Source: Euryarchaeota archaeon UBA82 (GTDB taxonomy: Archaea > Thermoplasmatota > Poseidoniia > Poseidoniales > Poseidoniaceae). From it: a DNA stretch of 21,486 nucleotides. Shown here one piece after another: positions 9,217 to 17,221 of this stretch; positions within the stretch are counted from its first letter, which is position 1; each line of letters begins with the position of its first letter. The notes below the pieces were generated by a model. That model did not search any database, was not told where the DNA came from, and saw nothing but the letters and a program-made list of their open reading frames with translations. The stretch covers positions 1,397-22,882 of the forward strand of contig DAKQ01000072.1 in assembly GCA_002496635.1 (NCBI GenBank), written 5' to 3'. A program made the position numbers and the translations under genes.

Positions 9217-9297
9217 GCACATCTCCACTCTTCTCAGGAGGCTTTGGTGTTTAACCAATTCGTTGCTTGTGCCTCTAAAATCAAAGGCGGCTATAGG

Positions 9298-9366
9298 AAA
9301 AGGTTTAAAAAATACATGCCAATCGTTAAAATAACTGTTTCTAAATCTACATATGAGGTGGATAAT
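9298..9366 (+). promoter_or_regulatory. TFB promoter: BRE/TATA element and Shine-Dalgarno
   Basis: A purine-rich GGAAAAGG (9297-9304) runs directly into TTTAAAAAATA (9304-9314). This is a convincing archaeal BRE plus TATA pair and would start transcription near 9330-9340. A short leader follows with GAGGTG at 9355-9360, six bases before the ATG at 9367. This both supports the promoter and decides the TFB start. The same 150-bp spacer must also hold the divergent aconitase-family promoter. On the minus strand GTTAAAC at 9249-9255 is a weaker candidate for that. Confidence 0.6.
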
Positions 9367-10293
9367 ATGGATGATCAGCAAGTTGAAGATATTGTAAAGT
9401 GCCCAGAATGCGGCAGCCGAAGCCTAACGCGAGACGAAACCCGTGGTGAAGTAACCTGTGACGATTGTGGTCTTGTACTCGAAGACAACGTTATCGATCA
9501 AGGCGCAGAATGGCGTGTTTTCTCTCCTGAACAAGGAGACCAAAGAGCACGTACTGGTGCACCAATGACCGTTATGCTCCACGACAAAGGTCTGTCCACA
9601 GATATTGATTGGCAAAACAAGGATTACTCTGGAAAGACCATCAATTCCCGTTACCGTTCCCAATTCTATCGAATGCGTAAGTGGCAAAAGAGAAGTCGAG
9701 TAAGCAATGCGACAGAGCGTAACCTTGCAATGGCACTAGCCGAACTTGATCGTATGGCAAGTCGACTTGAACTTCCTAAGACAGTTCGAGAAGCAGCAGC
9801 AGTCAATTACAAGAAAGCAGTCGATAAGAGACTCATTCGTGGTAGATCAATCGAAGGAGTTGCTGCGGCATCACTCTATGCTGCTTGCAGACAATGTGGT
9901 GTCCCAAGAACACTCGATGAAATTGGACAAGCTTCACGAACTGGCCGAAAAGAGATTGGTCGAACATACCGTTTCATGGTTCGTGAATTGAAGATGAAAA
10001 TCATGCCAACCGGCCCAGAAGATTACATCTCAAGATTCTGTTCCGGACTTGGCCTCGACTCTGAAGTTGAAGCGAAAGCATATGAATTGATCAAGGCAGC
10101 TCAAGAAAAGGAATTGACGAGTGGCCGAGGACCTACTGGTATTGCAGCATCGATTATTTACATCGCTTCAGTCCTATGTGGTAAGCGTAGAACACAACGT
10201 GAAGTTGCTGAAGTCGCAGGCGTTACTGAAGTTACAATTCGTAACCGTTACAAGGAATTGATTCAGAATCTGAACATTGAACTTGACATCTGA
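9367..10293 (+). CDS. tfb: Transcription initiation factor TFB (TFIIB homologue)
   Basis: This is the archaeal general transcription factor that bridges TBP-TATA and RNA polymerase and reads the BRE. The N-terminal zinc ribbon has four cysteines in KCPECGS and TCDDCG (Cys12, Cys15, Cys31, Cys34). The B-reader/linker region includes [11 protein letters not shown] and is followed by [14 protein letters not shown]. Two cyclin-like repeats then span about residues 115-205 and 210-305, with signatures [19 protein letters not shown] and [19 protein letters not shown]. The final HTH-like stretch is [20 protein letters not shown]. The length of 308 aa is usual. The start at 9367 is supported by GAGGTG six bases upstream; the open frame extends further upstream without matching the family. 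A HEAT-like gene follows after 17 bp. Confidence 0.97.
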   Translation: MDDQQVEDIVKCPECGSRSLTRDETRGEVTCDDCGLVLEDNVIDQGAEWRVFSPEQGDQRARTGAPMTVMLHDKGLSTDIDWQNKDYSGKTINSRYRSQFYRMRKWQKRSRVSNATERNLAMALAELDRMASRLELPKTVREAAAVNYKKAVDKRLIRGRSIEGVAAASLYAACRQCGVPRTLDEIGQASRTGRKEIGRTYRFMVRELKMKIMPTGPEDYISRFCSGLGLDSEVEAKAYELIKAAQEKELTSGRGPTGIAASIIYIASVLCGKRRTQREVAEVAGVTEVTIRNRYKELIQNLNIELDI

Positions 10294-10310
10294 TCTGAAG
10301 AGGCTTCTCG

Positions 10311-11789
10311 ATGAGTAAGAGTCGGGATATCATTGCGAAAGCCACGTTTCAAGTGGTTGCAACGCAAATGGTTGAAGCAATGGAACGTGGGACCCTTAAT
10401 TGGCCACTTCCAAACCCTCCAATAACAGACCCAGATTTTCCTGTACGAATGCCTGTTCGGGATCAAGATATCATTTCACAAGGCCTATCGATGCTTCATG
10501 CAGACGTAGGAATGTTCGATCGACATCTTGTAACAATCGTTGATCTGATTGTCCCACACCGAATGAATCTGAGCGATGACCCGTTTGAAATACATCAAAA
10601 ATGGCTCACTCGTCGAACCAACGATGTTTCCCAACGAATGTTATTTTGTATTGCAACCGATTGGTTGGCACAGGCATTCGATAGGTCCGCCCCGAATACT
10701 GATCGATGGTGGCTTGCAATCGCCCTCATCAATGGATTAGCGACAGTTCCTTATGGCCAGCCCATCCATCAGGGTTATCATCTCATCGAATCAATTGCTC
10801 TCGCAGAACGGCCAGGGACGTGGCACACCCAACCAGAAGATGGGCCTCAAAATTTAGGCTGGAATCCTCATGCAGTTGTGCCAAGAACAACCTCAGTCAT
10901 CGCTCATGATGCAGGTGTTGATGCTGCACGATGGCTTCTCAATCAACTTGAAAACGATGTTCTAGAACGCCGACTACTCCTAATGGAATGGGTGCGATTA
11001 CTTTTGGAAAGACCGGCCTTAATCGAGCCACTCGGCTTATTTGAACTTCTAGAAAGAAGAGCAAATGATGAACATGAGGAAGTGGCTTCGAAGGTTGTGA
11101 TGTGTCTTGCTCGACTGGTTGAAAACGATCAGGAGCGCGGCTTAGCAGTTGCACATGTCCTTCATGGAAGAAAGGAATTACTCCTTCGACGTTCTATGGC
11201 TGATGTTTTAACTCGTTTATTTCGAAGAGTTGGTTGGGATGCGGTACCGTTTCTCGATTCAATGCTTCAAGATGAAGATGAAAGCGTTCTAGCTGCTTCA
11301 TCCGCAACAGTTGGCGATCTGAAATTTTTAGATGAAAATGTATGGGCGGATCGGCTTATTGAACTCCATTCTCACGAAGCATCAATCGTTCGAAGAAACA
11401 TTGTTATCAGTTTACGAGATTATGTTCAGCGTTTCCCTGAAGATGAACGGAAACTGATTCCATCTCTGTGGAATGATGGCGATGAAGTCGTCCAAATTCG
11501 TCTCCGAGAATTGTTGATGCGAATGGATGAGATTGATCCTAAGCGATTGTCAAAACATATCCCATTACTTAGAGAAGATCGACTACAAGCCCTATGGGAT
11601 TCAATGGATGCTCGTCGCAGTGAGCGCAGTACCTTGTGGAAACAATGGTTGAGCGGTGATAGCGAGGTTCCAGAACCAATCGAAGTTTTGACTGATACAC
11701 ATGTCAGTTCAGGCGAAGAACCAACCGAGTTGCCCAACCTCGATGATGCTCTGGATATGCTTGATGACACCCTAGGATATCTCGATTAG
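10311..11789 (+). CDS. HEAT-like helical repeat protein of unknown function
   Basis: The 492-aa protein is almost wholly helical and has no predicted membrane segment or signal peptide. The N-terminal 200 residues (rich in Trp, Pro and His) match nothing I recognise. Residues about 205-440 look like degenerate HEAT/armadillo repeats of 30-40 residues, for example VASKVVMCLARLVEND, RRSMADVLTRLFRRVGWDAV, ESVLAASSATVGDLKF and SIVRRNIVISLRDYVQRF. The tail is acidic and ends LDDALDMLDDTLGYLD. HEAT repeats usually serve as protein-protein or protein-nucleic-acid scaffolds. It lies 17 bp after tfb on the same strand and is probably co-transcribed, so a role near transcription is possible but unproven. 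Confidence 0.75.
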   Translation: MSKSRDIIAKATFQVVATQMVEAMERGTLNWPLPNPPITDPDFPVRMPVRDQDIISQGLSMLHADVGMFDRHLVTIVDLIVPHRMNLSDDPFEIHQKWLTRRTNDVSQRMLFCIATDWLAQAFDRSAPNTDRWWLAIALINGLATVPYGQPIHQGYHLIESIALAERPGTWHTQPEDGPQNLGWNPHAVVPRTTSVIAHDAGVDAARWLLNQLENDVLERRLLLMEWVRLLLERPALIEPLGLFELLERRANDEHEEVASKVVMCLARLVENDQERGLAVAHVLHGRKELLLRRSMADVLTRLFRRVGWDAVPFLDSMLQDEDESVLAASSATVGDLKFLDENVWADRLIELHSHEASIVRRNIVISLRDYVQRFPEDERKLIPSLWNDGDEVVQIRLRELLMRMDEIDPKRLSKHIPLLREDRLQALWDSMDARRSERSTLWKQWLSGDSEVPEPIEVLTDTHVSSGEEPTELPNLDDALDMLDDTLGYLD

Positions 11790-11817
11790 TGTATTCACAA
11801 TAGTGCGACACCCTCAT

Positions 11818-13854
11818 ATGTCTAACAACGTACACATAACTATGAACCTGAAAATCTGGTTTGTGTCCTTCCTCTTGGTTGTGACGCTACCGGTTGGGGC
11901 GGCATCGGAACAAACGGATTCCACCTTGGAAGCCAGAGATCTCGATGCACAATATTTTCCAGATATGGAACTCACATACATAATGTGGAGAAATATCATC
12001 TCAACAGATGGTCAATTGCTCGATGAATTAAAAATGGCAACTTACGAAGTACATCGTTCTTCAACGATGTTTCAGCCAGGGTTTGATCGTGAAACAACAT
12101 TGATTGCTTCTGATATCCCCGCATGCTATTCAACTGATTCAAATGAAGAATGCTCCGGAAAAGGGCACGTCTTGGAATATTACCCACCTCCCGACAGTGT
12201 TAACGGACGGTTCATCCACTACGCCATTGTGACCATTCTTCGTGACGGTACTGTCACAGACCCCGTTAACTTAGGAATATCACAAACGCCACCAGGGCAT
12301 GTAGAGGACACAGCACCTATCCAATCCCCAGAAAATTTTACTGCAACATTCGATGCCATCAATAAATCAACGCACATCTCCTGGCGTCCTACTTGTACGG
12401 GTTCAAATTACAATTATATTCTCTATGAGCATAACGAACCAGCAACAAAATCAACATGGGGTGAAATGGAGAAGGCAATCACAACCGATGAAATTCCTCA
12501 AAACGTTTCTGAATATGCATTGGATTGGACATATAAATCGATTGAAAGAGAGGTGTATTACACACTAACATGCTTCTATCCTCCATACTGTGATGATGAA
12601 GCATGCTATCCCGCTTCAGAGGATGTACGGTTTTACACTGATAACACACTTGCAGAACCGATCATTGAAGATACTCGCGTCCCGAGATATTCAGGACACC
12701 TTCTCGCCGAATACGATAGAGAATACTCTGCAACGTCCTTACAGTGGACAAAGGTGATCGAGAAAGATATTTCATCAATCCTCCTTTATCATTCTACGGA
12801 TCCAATTGTATCTGTTATGCAGGAAAACGTAACTGTTCTAGCTGAATTACCTACTGATTCAGTTGAATTCATACACCAATTAACACCAGACTGGATGGCA
12901 ACGTCGTATTACGCTCTTGGTTTGGTCGATAATTCAGGCAATGCGCAAACCGATAATTTCGACGTATTAGGAAAGGTGGGTCCAGTATTAGAGCGAATGC
13001 TTCCAATTTCGATTACATCACTGGACGTTGAAATCGAAAACTCTACAACACTCTTGTTTTCGTGGGACATTGACTCAAGTTTCAGCCAAGGCGATGCGGT
13101 TTTATGGAAATCAGAAGTTACAACACCCGATCTTTCAGTAGAATGGACCGAGGTTTTGAGACTTAACCCTATGGAGGGTGAGTTCTATTATTCAGTAAAC
13201 CAACTTGATCGTTCGTGGTATGCCCTAACGTTAGAGGGGACATGGGGCTCTTCCATCAACACTCACATCGATGACAGAATTGAAGCAAATTTCAATGCAA
13301 TCTATCTTATTCCACAATGGCAATCCGAAGATGAAACAGATGAAGTAAATTCCAGTTCAGATGAGAAAATAGATCTACCTTCATTTGGAATCACCTTACT
13401 GGATACCAATCAAACAATAAAAAATGGAGACTGGATAACGCTCTTCGCAGAAACAAATACAACACATGAGTTTTCATTCTCTTCAGCTCAAAATGGCTCT
13501 ACGTATCGTTGGTCAAACGCACTTAATGACGACCCGTTCTGGTTTGGCGCAACCTCTTCAAGTGGTATTTGGTCTATCACTGTTGAGAATCCAATTAAAT
13601 TAATTCATATTGAATCCACAAATGCCAATGGCGAGATTGATATTATTCGAGTCGGTATTGATTGGAATTACCTGGAACCGTCTCAACCTGCTGAAGAGGA
13701 AGAACAAACCGCAACAGAGGAGAAGAAATCCTCATCGGAAGAACAAACCATGTCGCCCTTCCTCCTAATTGTCATCTCTCTTATGGTAGCCTACATTGTA
13801 GTTCTCATCGTTCAAAGCAAACCAGAAAAACAACTTTTCCTAGAAGAAGAGTGA
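11818..13854 (+). CDS. Large secreted protein with FN3-like modules and a C-terminal membrane anchor
   Basis: A signal peptide is visible in MNLKIWFVSFLLVVTLPVGA, so the true start is the ATG at 11818 or at 11842; a GTG at 11803 is less likely. The ectodomain of about 600 residues is rich in Ser, Thr, Asp and Trp. It holds several modules of roughly 90-120 residues with fibronectin-III-like strand patterns (for example FTATFDAINKSTHISWRPT and TSLDVEIENSTTLLFSWDID). An acidic Glu/Ser/Thr stalk (EEEEQTATEEKKSSSEEQ) leads to a single TM helix (SPFLLIVISLMVAYIVVLIV) and a short tail. The layout resembles the CARDB protein at the window start. Likely surface structure or adhesion; the ligand is unknown. 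Its stop directly abuts the convergent neighbour's stop. Confidence 0.8.
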   Translation: MSNNVHITMNLKIWFVSFLLVVTLPVGAASEQTDSTLEARDLDAQYFPDMELTYIMWRNIISTDGQLLDELKMATYEVHRSSTMFQPGFDRETTLIASDIPACYSTDSNEECSGKGHVLEYYPPPDSVNGRFIHYAIVTILRDGTVTDPVNLGISQTPPGHVEDTAPIQSPENFTATFDAINKSTHISWRPTCTGSNYNYILYEHNEPATKSTWGEMEKAITTDEIPQNVSEYALDWTYKSIEREVYYTLTCFYPPYCDDEACYPASEDVRFYTDNTLAEPIIEDTRVPRYSGHLLAEYDREYSATSLQWTKVIEKDISSILLYHSTDPIVSVMQENVTVLAELPTDSVEFIHQLTPDWMATSYYALGLVDNSGNAQTDNFDVLGKVGPVLERMLPISITSLDVEIENSTTLLFSWDIDSSFSQGDAVLWKSEVTTPDLSVEWTEVLRLNPMEGEFYYSVNQLDRSWYALTLEGTWGSSINTHIDDRIEANFNAIYLIPQWQSEDETDEVNSSSDEKIDLPSFGITLLDTNQTIKNGDWITLFAETNTTHEFSFSSAQNGSTYRWSNALNDDPFWFGATSSSGIWSITVENPIKLIHIESTNANGEIDIIRVGIDWNYLEPSQPAEEEEQTATEEKKSSSEEQTMSPFLLIVISLMVAYIVVLIVQSKPEKQLFLEEE

Positions 13855-14265
13855 TCATTCTTCTTCGCTTAATGGCCCCTGAGTGACAAGATATGCATAG
13901 ATTCCTGAAAAGCAGGTGAGTAATCCGATTAATGCTAGAATCAGTGGTGCTGGAACTGGTAACGAATCTCCCGCAGAGGTATTCCCAAAGAACCAAGAGG
14001 AAAAGAGGAAGCAAATTCCTGCCAACATAACGTGTTTCCATGATGTTTCTGGATTCTTCCATTTTGCTACTGCTGGTACGACGCCCGATTCTCCAAAGGT
14101 TTGTTCATACCAGAAAAGGTAGATTAGAATGAGGCCAGAAAGGCCGCTCACACCTCTTGAAAATGAAGCATCAAGCCAAGGGCCTGCAGGTAAAAAGTCG
14201 AAGAATGAAAATGAAAGAAGCACACATCCTGCCGCTAAAAGCAGATGCTTTCGTTCCACTGCCAT
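13855..14265 (-). CDS. Small four-TM membrane protein of unknown function
   Basis: The 136-aa protein has four hydrophobic helices at about residues 7-25, 40-54, 76-94 and 103-127, with short loops and an acidic C-terminus (GPLSEEE). A soluble loop between TM2 and TM3 contains KWKNPETSWKH. I do not recognise the family and see no catalytic motif. It is transcribed alone, divergent from the galU-like gene with only 51 bp between their starts, and convergent with the FN3-like gene with no intervening base. A link to envelope glycan synthesis through the divergent partner is speculative. Confidence 0.7.
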   Translation of the reverse strand: MAVERKHLLLAAGCVLLSFSFFDFLPAGPWLDASFSRGVSGLSGLILIYLFWYEQTFGESGVVPAVAKWKNPETSWKHVMLAGICFLFSSWFFGNTSAGDSLPVPAPLILALIGLLTCFSGIYAYLVTQGPLSEEE

Positions 14266-14285
14266 AGACCATCGACGAAGAACAC

Positions 14286-14299
14286 GCTTGATATCCTGT
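14286..14299. promoter_or_regulatory. Possible bidirectional TATA element between divergent genes
   Basis: The 51-bp spacer between the starts at 14265 (-) and 14317 (+) contains one AT-rich palindrome, GATATC at 14290-14295. It lies about 25 bp from both start codons. That is the spacing expected for a TATA box on leaderless transcripts in both directions. No Shine-Dalgarno is evident before either start, which fits leaderless mRNAs. The assignment rests on geometry only. Confidence 0.35.
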
Positions 14300-14316
14300 C
14301 GCCTTCAAGCCTGTAC

Positions 14317-15183
14317 ATGGGCAGAGTTTTGGATGCTGTCATTGTGGCCGCGGGAATGGGTACACGAATGCTGCCAGTAAGCGGATATGTCGCAAAGGAA
14401 ATGTTACCTCTCGTCGATGTCCCAGTCATGCATCATCTCATCCTCGAAGCCCGTGCAGCAGGCTGTACCCGGATCCACATCATTACTTCACCAGCAAAGG
14501 ATTTCTCTCTTCTTTTGGAGGATATGAACAGCAAGTTTCCTTCGTTTTCAAATGATCAATCATTACTTAATCCATTGGGCGAAGCACAGTATTTCATTCA
14601 TTATCAACATGAACAATTGGGACTTGCTCATGCTATATCAATGGCCTCAGAATCAATTTCGGGTCCCTTCCTTGTCCTCCTTGGAGATAATATTCTCACA
14701 TCCAATCATGCTGAAACTTCATCCTTCGAACCATCATCAGTTTCAACTAATCTCGTATTATTGCACCAAGAAACAGGCTGCGCATGTGGGTCCGTGTATG
14801 ACGTTGGCTCTGATTCTGTACATCAATATGGTATTGTTTCACTAGATGGCGATAAGGTCCAGTCCATTGTTGAAAAACCGAACAAAGAAGAGGCCCTCTC
14901 AACTCTTGCTTTTTGTGGCCGATACATTTTCACCGAAGACTTTTCGGCATTACTTGACCGTTTTTCAGTCGAAGAACATGGCGAACTACAGTCGATTGCA
15001 ATACTTGAACATTGGATGAATGTGGGTAATCTTCGAGCACACATCTTGGACTCAACAGTTTCTTGGTATGATTCTGGTATGCCATTGGTCTGGTTAACGT
15101 CGCAAATCGATCACGCACTTCGACGTCCTGAATATGGCGATGAGCTAACTGCATGGTTGCACCAGCGCTTGAATCAATCCTGA
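14317..15183 (+). CDS. galU: GalU-like nucleotidyltransferase (UTP-glucose-1-phosphate uridylyltransferase family)
   Basis: The N-terminal Rossmann-type nucleotidyltransferase signature is clear: AAGMGTRMLPVSGYVAKEMLP at residues 11-31, with the nucleotide-binding loop and the KEMLPLVD motif of the GalU group. QHEQLGLAHAI (98-107) and LLGDN (121-125, metal-binding Asp124) follow, then VEKPNKEEA and FCGRYIF near the sugar-binding site. The enzyme should join UTP and glucose-1-phosphate to make UDP-glucose; a related sugar or nucleotide specificity cannot be excluded. The length of 288 aa matches GalU. I chose the ATG at 14317 because the fold begins at MGRVLDAVIVAAG and an upstream start would run into the divergent gene. 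UDP-glucose is the substrate of the UDP-sugar dehydrogenase family encoded near 21 kb. Confidence 0.85.
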   Translation: MGRVLDAVIVAAGMGTRMLPVSGYVAKEMLPLVDVPVMHHLILEARAAGCTRIHIITSPAKDFSLLLEDMNSKFPSFSNDQSLLNPLGEAQYFIHYQHEQLGLAHAISMASESISGPFLVLLGDNILTSNHAETSSFEPSSVSTNLVLLHQETGCACGSVYDVGSDSVHQYGIVSLDGDKVQSIVEKPNKEEALSTLAFCGRYIFTEDFSALLDRFSVEEHGELQSIAILEHWMNVGNLRAHILDSTVSWYDSGMPLVWLTSQIDHALRRPEYGDELTAWLHQRLNQS

Positions 15184-15722
15184 CCAGGTTTCCAAAATGT
15201 AAGCGGCTCTGGGCGTTCGCGTCGCATTGCTCGCTTTGCAAGGTGATCGGCTCGCTCATTCCAACGATGTCCTCGATGGGCTCGCACATGATCCCATGAG
15301 AGATCTCTCAATGATGCAACCTCATTCCACAGTGCTTGTACACGTGCAGCAAGTTCTCGGTTTGCTTTTGCCCTCCAAGTTCCAGCAGCAATATTGCCGG
15401 CATACTGGCTATCTACACGAATACGTACAGGGTCATTATTTTCTTCAGTTAGGAGCCAGCGCAGAGCAGCAAAAAACCCTGAGAGTTCAGCGGTATTATT
15501 AGATCCAACTTCAGCACCGATAAACTCGGGTTCAGATACTGATGTAATGACTGGTCCATGTAATTCCGTAACAACGTCTCCACTCCCACGGCCAAGACCA
15601 GAGTCGCCTACTATTACGACCACACCCCAGCCAGCTGGAGTTTCGGAATCGACATTTTGGTTTCCATCACAAGACCCATCAACATACAATGTAAGCCGTG
15701 TGGGTTCTGGCAATGTACTCAC
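15174..15722 (-). CDS. rnhA: Ribonuclease HI (type 1)
   Basis: The enzyme cleaves the RNA strand of RNA-DNA hybrids, including R-loops and primers. The catalytic DEDD set is complete: Asp15 in LYVDGSCDGN, Glu79 in NNTAELSG, Asp104 in RVDSQYAGN and Asp159 in ERADHLAKRAM. The flexible-loop histidine is in VRAHRGHRWNE (His149). At 182 aa it is longer than the 155-aa E. coli enzyme, mainly from an insertion of about 20 residues before the EFIGAEVGSNNTAEL strand. The start codon is GTG and overlaps the gcvH stop (GTGA), so the two genes are likely translationally coupled. Its last ten bases overlap the end of the convergent galU-like gene. Confidence 0.92.
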   Translation of the reverse strand: MSTLPEPTRLTLYVDGSCDGNQNVDSETPAGWGVVVIVGDSGLGRGSGDVVTELHGPVITSVSEPEFIGAEVGSNNTAELSGFFAALRWLLTEENNDPVRIRVDSQYAGNIAAGTWRAKANRELAARVQALWNEVASLRDLSWDHVRAHRGHRWNERADHLAKRAMRRERPEPLTFWKPGQD

Positions 15723-16102
15723 TCGCCAATCATACTGCGGTAATCATCAGCAGACATGAGTCCAGATACAGCATCTGGATTGGACAAGCGCATTTTCACA
15801 ATCCAGCCATCTTCATATGGACTGCTGTTCATAAGTTCTGGGGCATCTTCGAGTTCAGCATTTACCGCAGTAAGTTCGCCAGCGAGTGGAGCAAAGATTG
15901 GGGATGCAGATTTTACGGATTCAACAATTGCAAATTCGCCCATGTCATCCAAGACATCTCCTTCTTGTGGAAGTTCAATGTAAACGATGTCGGTCAATGC
16001 ATCTTGTGCGTGATCGGTAATTCCTATCGTTGCGATGTCTCCATCCATTCGAATCCATTCGTGTTCTTTTGTGTAATATAAATCAGCGGGAATTTCACTC
16101 AT
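15719..16102 (-). CDS. gcvH: Glycine cleavage system H protein (lipoyl carrier)
   Basis: This is the lipoylated shuttle of the glycine cleavage system, which carries the aminomethyl group from the P protein to the T protein. The N-terminal signature DLYYTKEHEWIRMDGD and the lipoylation site VESVKSAS (Lys64) are both present. The SPIFAPLAGELTAVNAEL stretch and the late PYEDGWIVKMRLSNPD segment match the family, as does the length of 127 aa. No gcvP, gcvT or lipoate-attaching gene lies in the window, so those partners must be elsewhere. It is followed by RNase HI with a 4-base overlap and preceded by the small two-TM gene. Confidence 0.95.
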   Translation of the reverse strand: MSEIPADLYYTKEHEWIRMDGDIATIGITDHAQDALTDIVYIELPQEGDVLDDMGEFAIVESVKSASPIFAPLAGELTAVNAELEDAPELMNSSPYEDGWIVKMRLSNPDAVSGLMSADDYRSMIGE

Positions 16103-16155
16103 AGCCTTACCAATCCTTGCGATGCACAGGTAGGGTATGAATCAACCGCCCTTGT

Positions 16156-16482
16156 CTATTCAGATTCAGCCAATTCATTTTTTAGAACATTATGCTCTAA
16201 CGATGCCCAAGCATCTCCAATGTTCGCTTCACGTTTTGTTTCCGTGACATCATCTTGGACTCGATTAGCCATCTCTTCATCGGATTCATCAGGGAATTGG
16301 GAACTGAAACTTCCCTTTGTTAAGCTAAGGGTAATCATGGATAGGCCGAGGACAAGGAAGATCCACCCTACATCGAAGGAGCCGAGGGAGAATCGTTCGT
16401 TTGAAAGTCCAATGGCAAAGACGAATACCATACACAAACCTGTTCCCAAGAGTAGCTTCTTGGCTCGTTCCGCTGGCGTCAT
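16156..16482 (-). CDS. Small two-TM membrane protein of unknown function
   Basis: The 108-aa protein has two hydrophobic helices (about residues 10-27 and 38-57) joined by a short loop. A hydrophilic C-terminal tail of about 50 acidic and basic residues (SDEEMANRVQDDVTETKREA) is predicted cytoplasmic. No family is recognised and no catalytic motif is visible. It lies 40 bp after the THEP1-type gene and 53 bp before gcvH on the same strand, so it may share their transcript. Coding status is supported by the ATG, the clear TM-plus-tail layout and the absence of competing frames. Confidence 0.65.
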   Translation of the reverse strand: MTPAERAKKLLLGTGLCMVFVFAIGLSNERFSLGSFDVGWIFLVLGLSMITLSLTKGSFSSQFPDESDEEMANRVQDDVTETKREANIGDAWASLEHNVLKNELAESE

Positions 16483-16522
16483 AGTGATGACGAAGTGCGT
16501 TGTCTGTATGAATCCAACGCAA

Positions 16523-17104
16523 TCAGTAGGTCTCGCGCATCAACTTGTGAATCTTGTAAGGTAGAAGGGCTCTATTGACAGGAGTAACTTCGAGAATACG
16601 CCCATCATCGCGGCGTCGTATGTCTTGCAATAGTGGGTGGCGGCTCTTCTTGTGAAGCGTTAGAAGCGTGGGTTTGTCGACTTCAAGTGCACTCCGTACT
16701 GCATTTACGAAGGCTTCTGACTCAACAGCAAACTTTCCAATTTCATCAATAACGATTACTTCACAATTTTCAATTGCAAATTCAATAGCAGGCACAGCCA
16801 CTTTCTCAAGGCCTTCAGTATCGAGGCCATATCCAAGAACGCGCAGTCTTGAGTTGATTTCTTTGTGAGCGATTGTTGCAGTTTCACCAGTGACAATGTT
16901 ACGAATACTGTAGCCCAAGCGCTCACCCCCATCAAGAATCGGCTCTGTGCAGATCCCGCCAATAATTTCAGAATCGGTTCCAGAGTTTCTTGCTGCAAGT
17001 TCTCTGGTTCGCTCTTCTTTGAGCATGGAAAGAACTTTTTCCATGACAGCAGATTTACCGCTTCTTGGTAAACCAGTAATTCCAATCTTAGGATGAATGC
17101 CCAT
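16523..17104 (-). CDS. THEP1-family P-loop nucleoside triphosphatase
   Basis: This is a KAP/THEP1-type NTPase that hydrolyses nucleoside triphosphates; archaeal and human members are known, with an unclear cellular role. Walker A is ITGLPRSGKS at residues 9-18 and Walker B is VIVIDEIGKF (116-125; Asp120, Glu121). Other family signatures are GGICTEPILDGGERLGY (49-65), where the family reads 'GF.T.E....G.R.GF', and LLTLHKKSRHPLLQDI (147-162). The length of 193 aa is normal. The ATG at 17104 has AGGAGAG six bases upstream, and a TATA-like TTTTATAT lies about 50 bp upstream, so this gene probably heads the cluster running to rnhA. Confidence 0.88.
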   Translation of the reverse strand: MGIHPKIGITGLPRSGKSAVMEKVLSMLKEERTRELAARNSGTDSEIIGGICTEPILDGGERLGYSIRNIVTGETATIAHKEINSRLRVLGYGLDTEGLEKVAVPAIEFAIENCEVIVIDEIGKFAVESEAFVNAVRSALEVDKPTLLTLHKKSRHPLLQDIRRRDDGRILEVTPVNRALLPYKIHKLMRETY

Positions 17105-17110
17105 ATGTGA

Positions 17111-17162
17111 CTCTCCTATGATTGCTTACGCATTCTTTTGTGGCGGGGTTGGTGATATAAAA
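17111..17162 (-). promoter_or_regulatory. TATA-like element and Shine-Dalgarno for the THEP1-type gene
   Basis: On the minus strand TTTTATAT (17155-17162) lies about 51 bp before the ATG at 17104, and AGGAGAG (17111-17117) lies six bases before it. The spacing would give a leader of about 25-30 nt carrying the ribosome-binding site. This suggests a transcript independent of the methyltransferase gene that ends at 17222 on the same strand. No obvious terminator hairpin is visible between them. Confidence 0.5.
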
Positions 17163-17221
17163 CATCGTATTCGTTTAATTCTAATACGTCCGTTTATTTT
17201 ATTCTGCGAACCCACCAGTCA

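Noticed and set aside
9244..9366. N-terminal extension of TFB
   Set aside because: The frame is open upstream of 9367 but the extra 41 residues match nothing in the family, overlap the TATA region and lack a ribosome-binding site.
15698..16081. 127-codon plus-strand open frame
   Set aside because: Antisense to gcvH, whose lipoyl motif and length are unmistakable.
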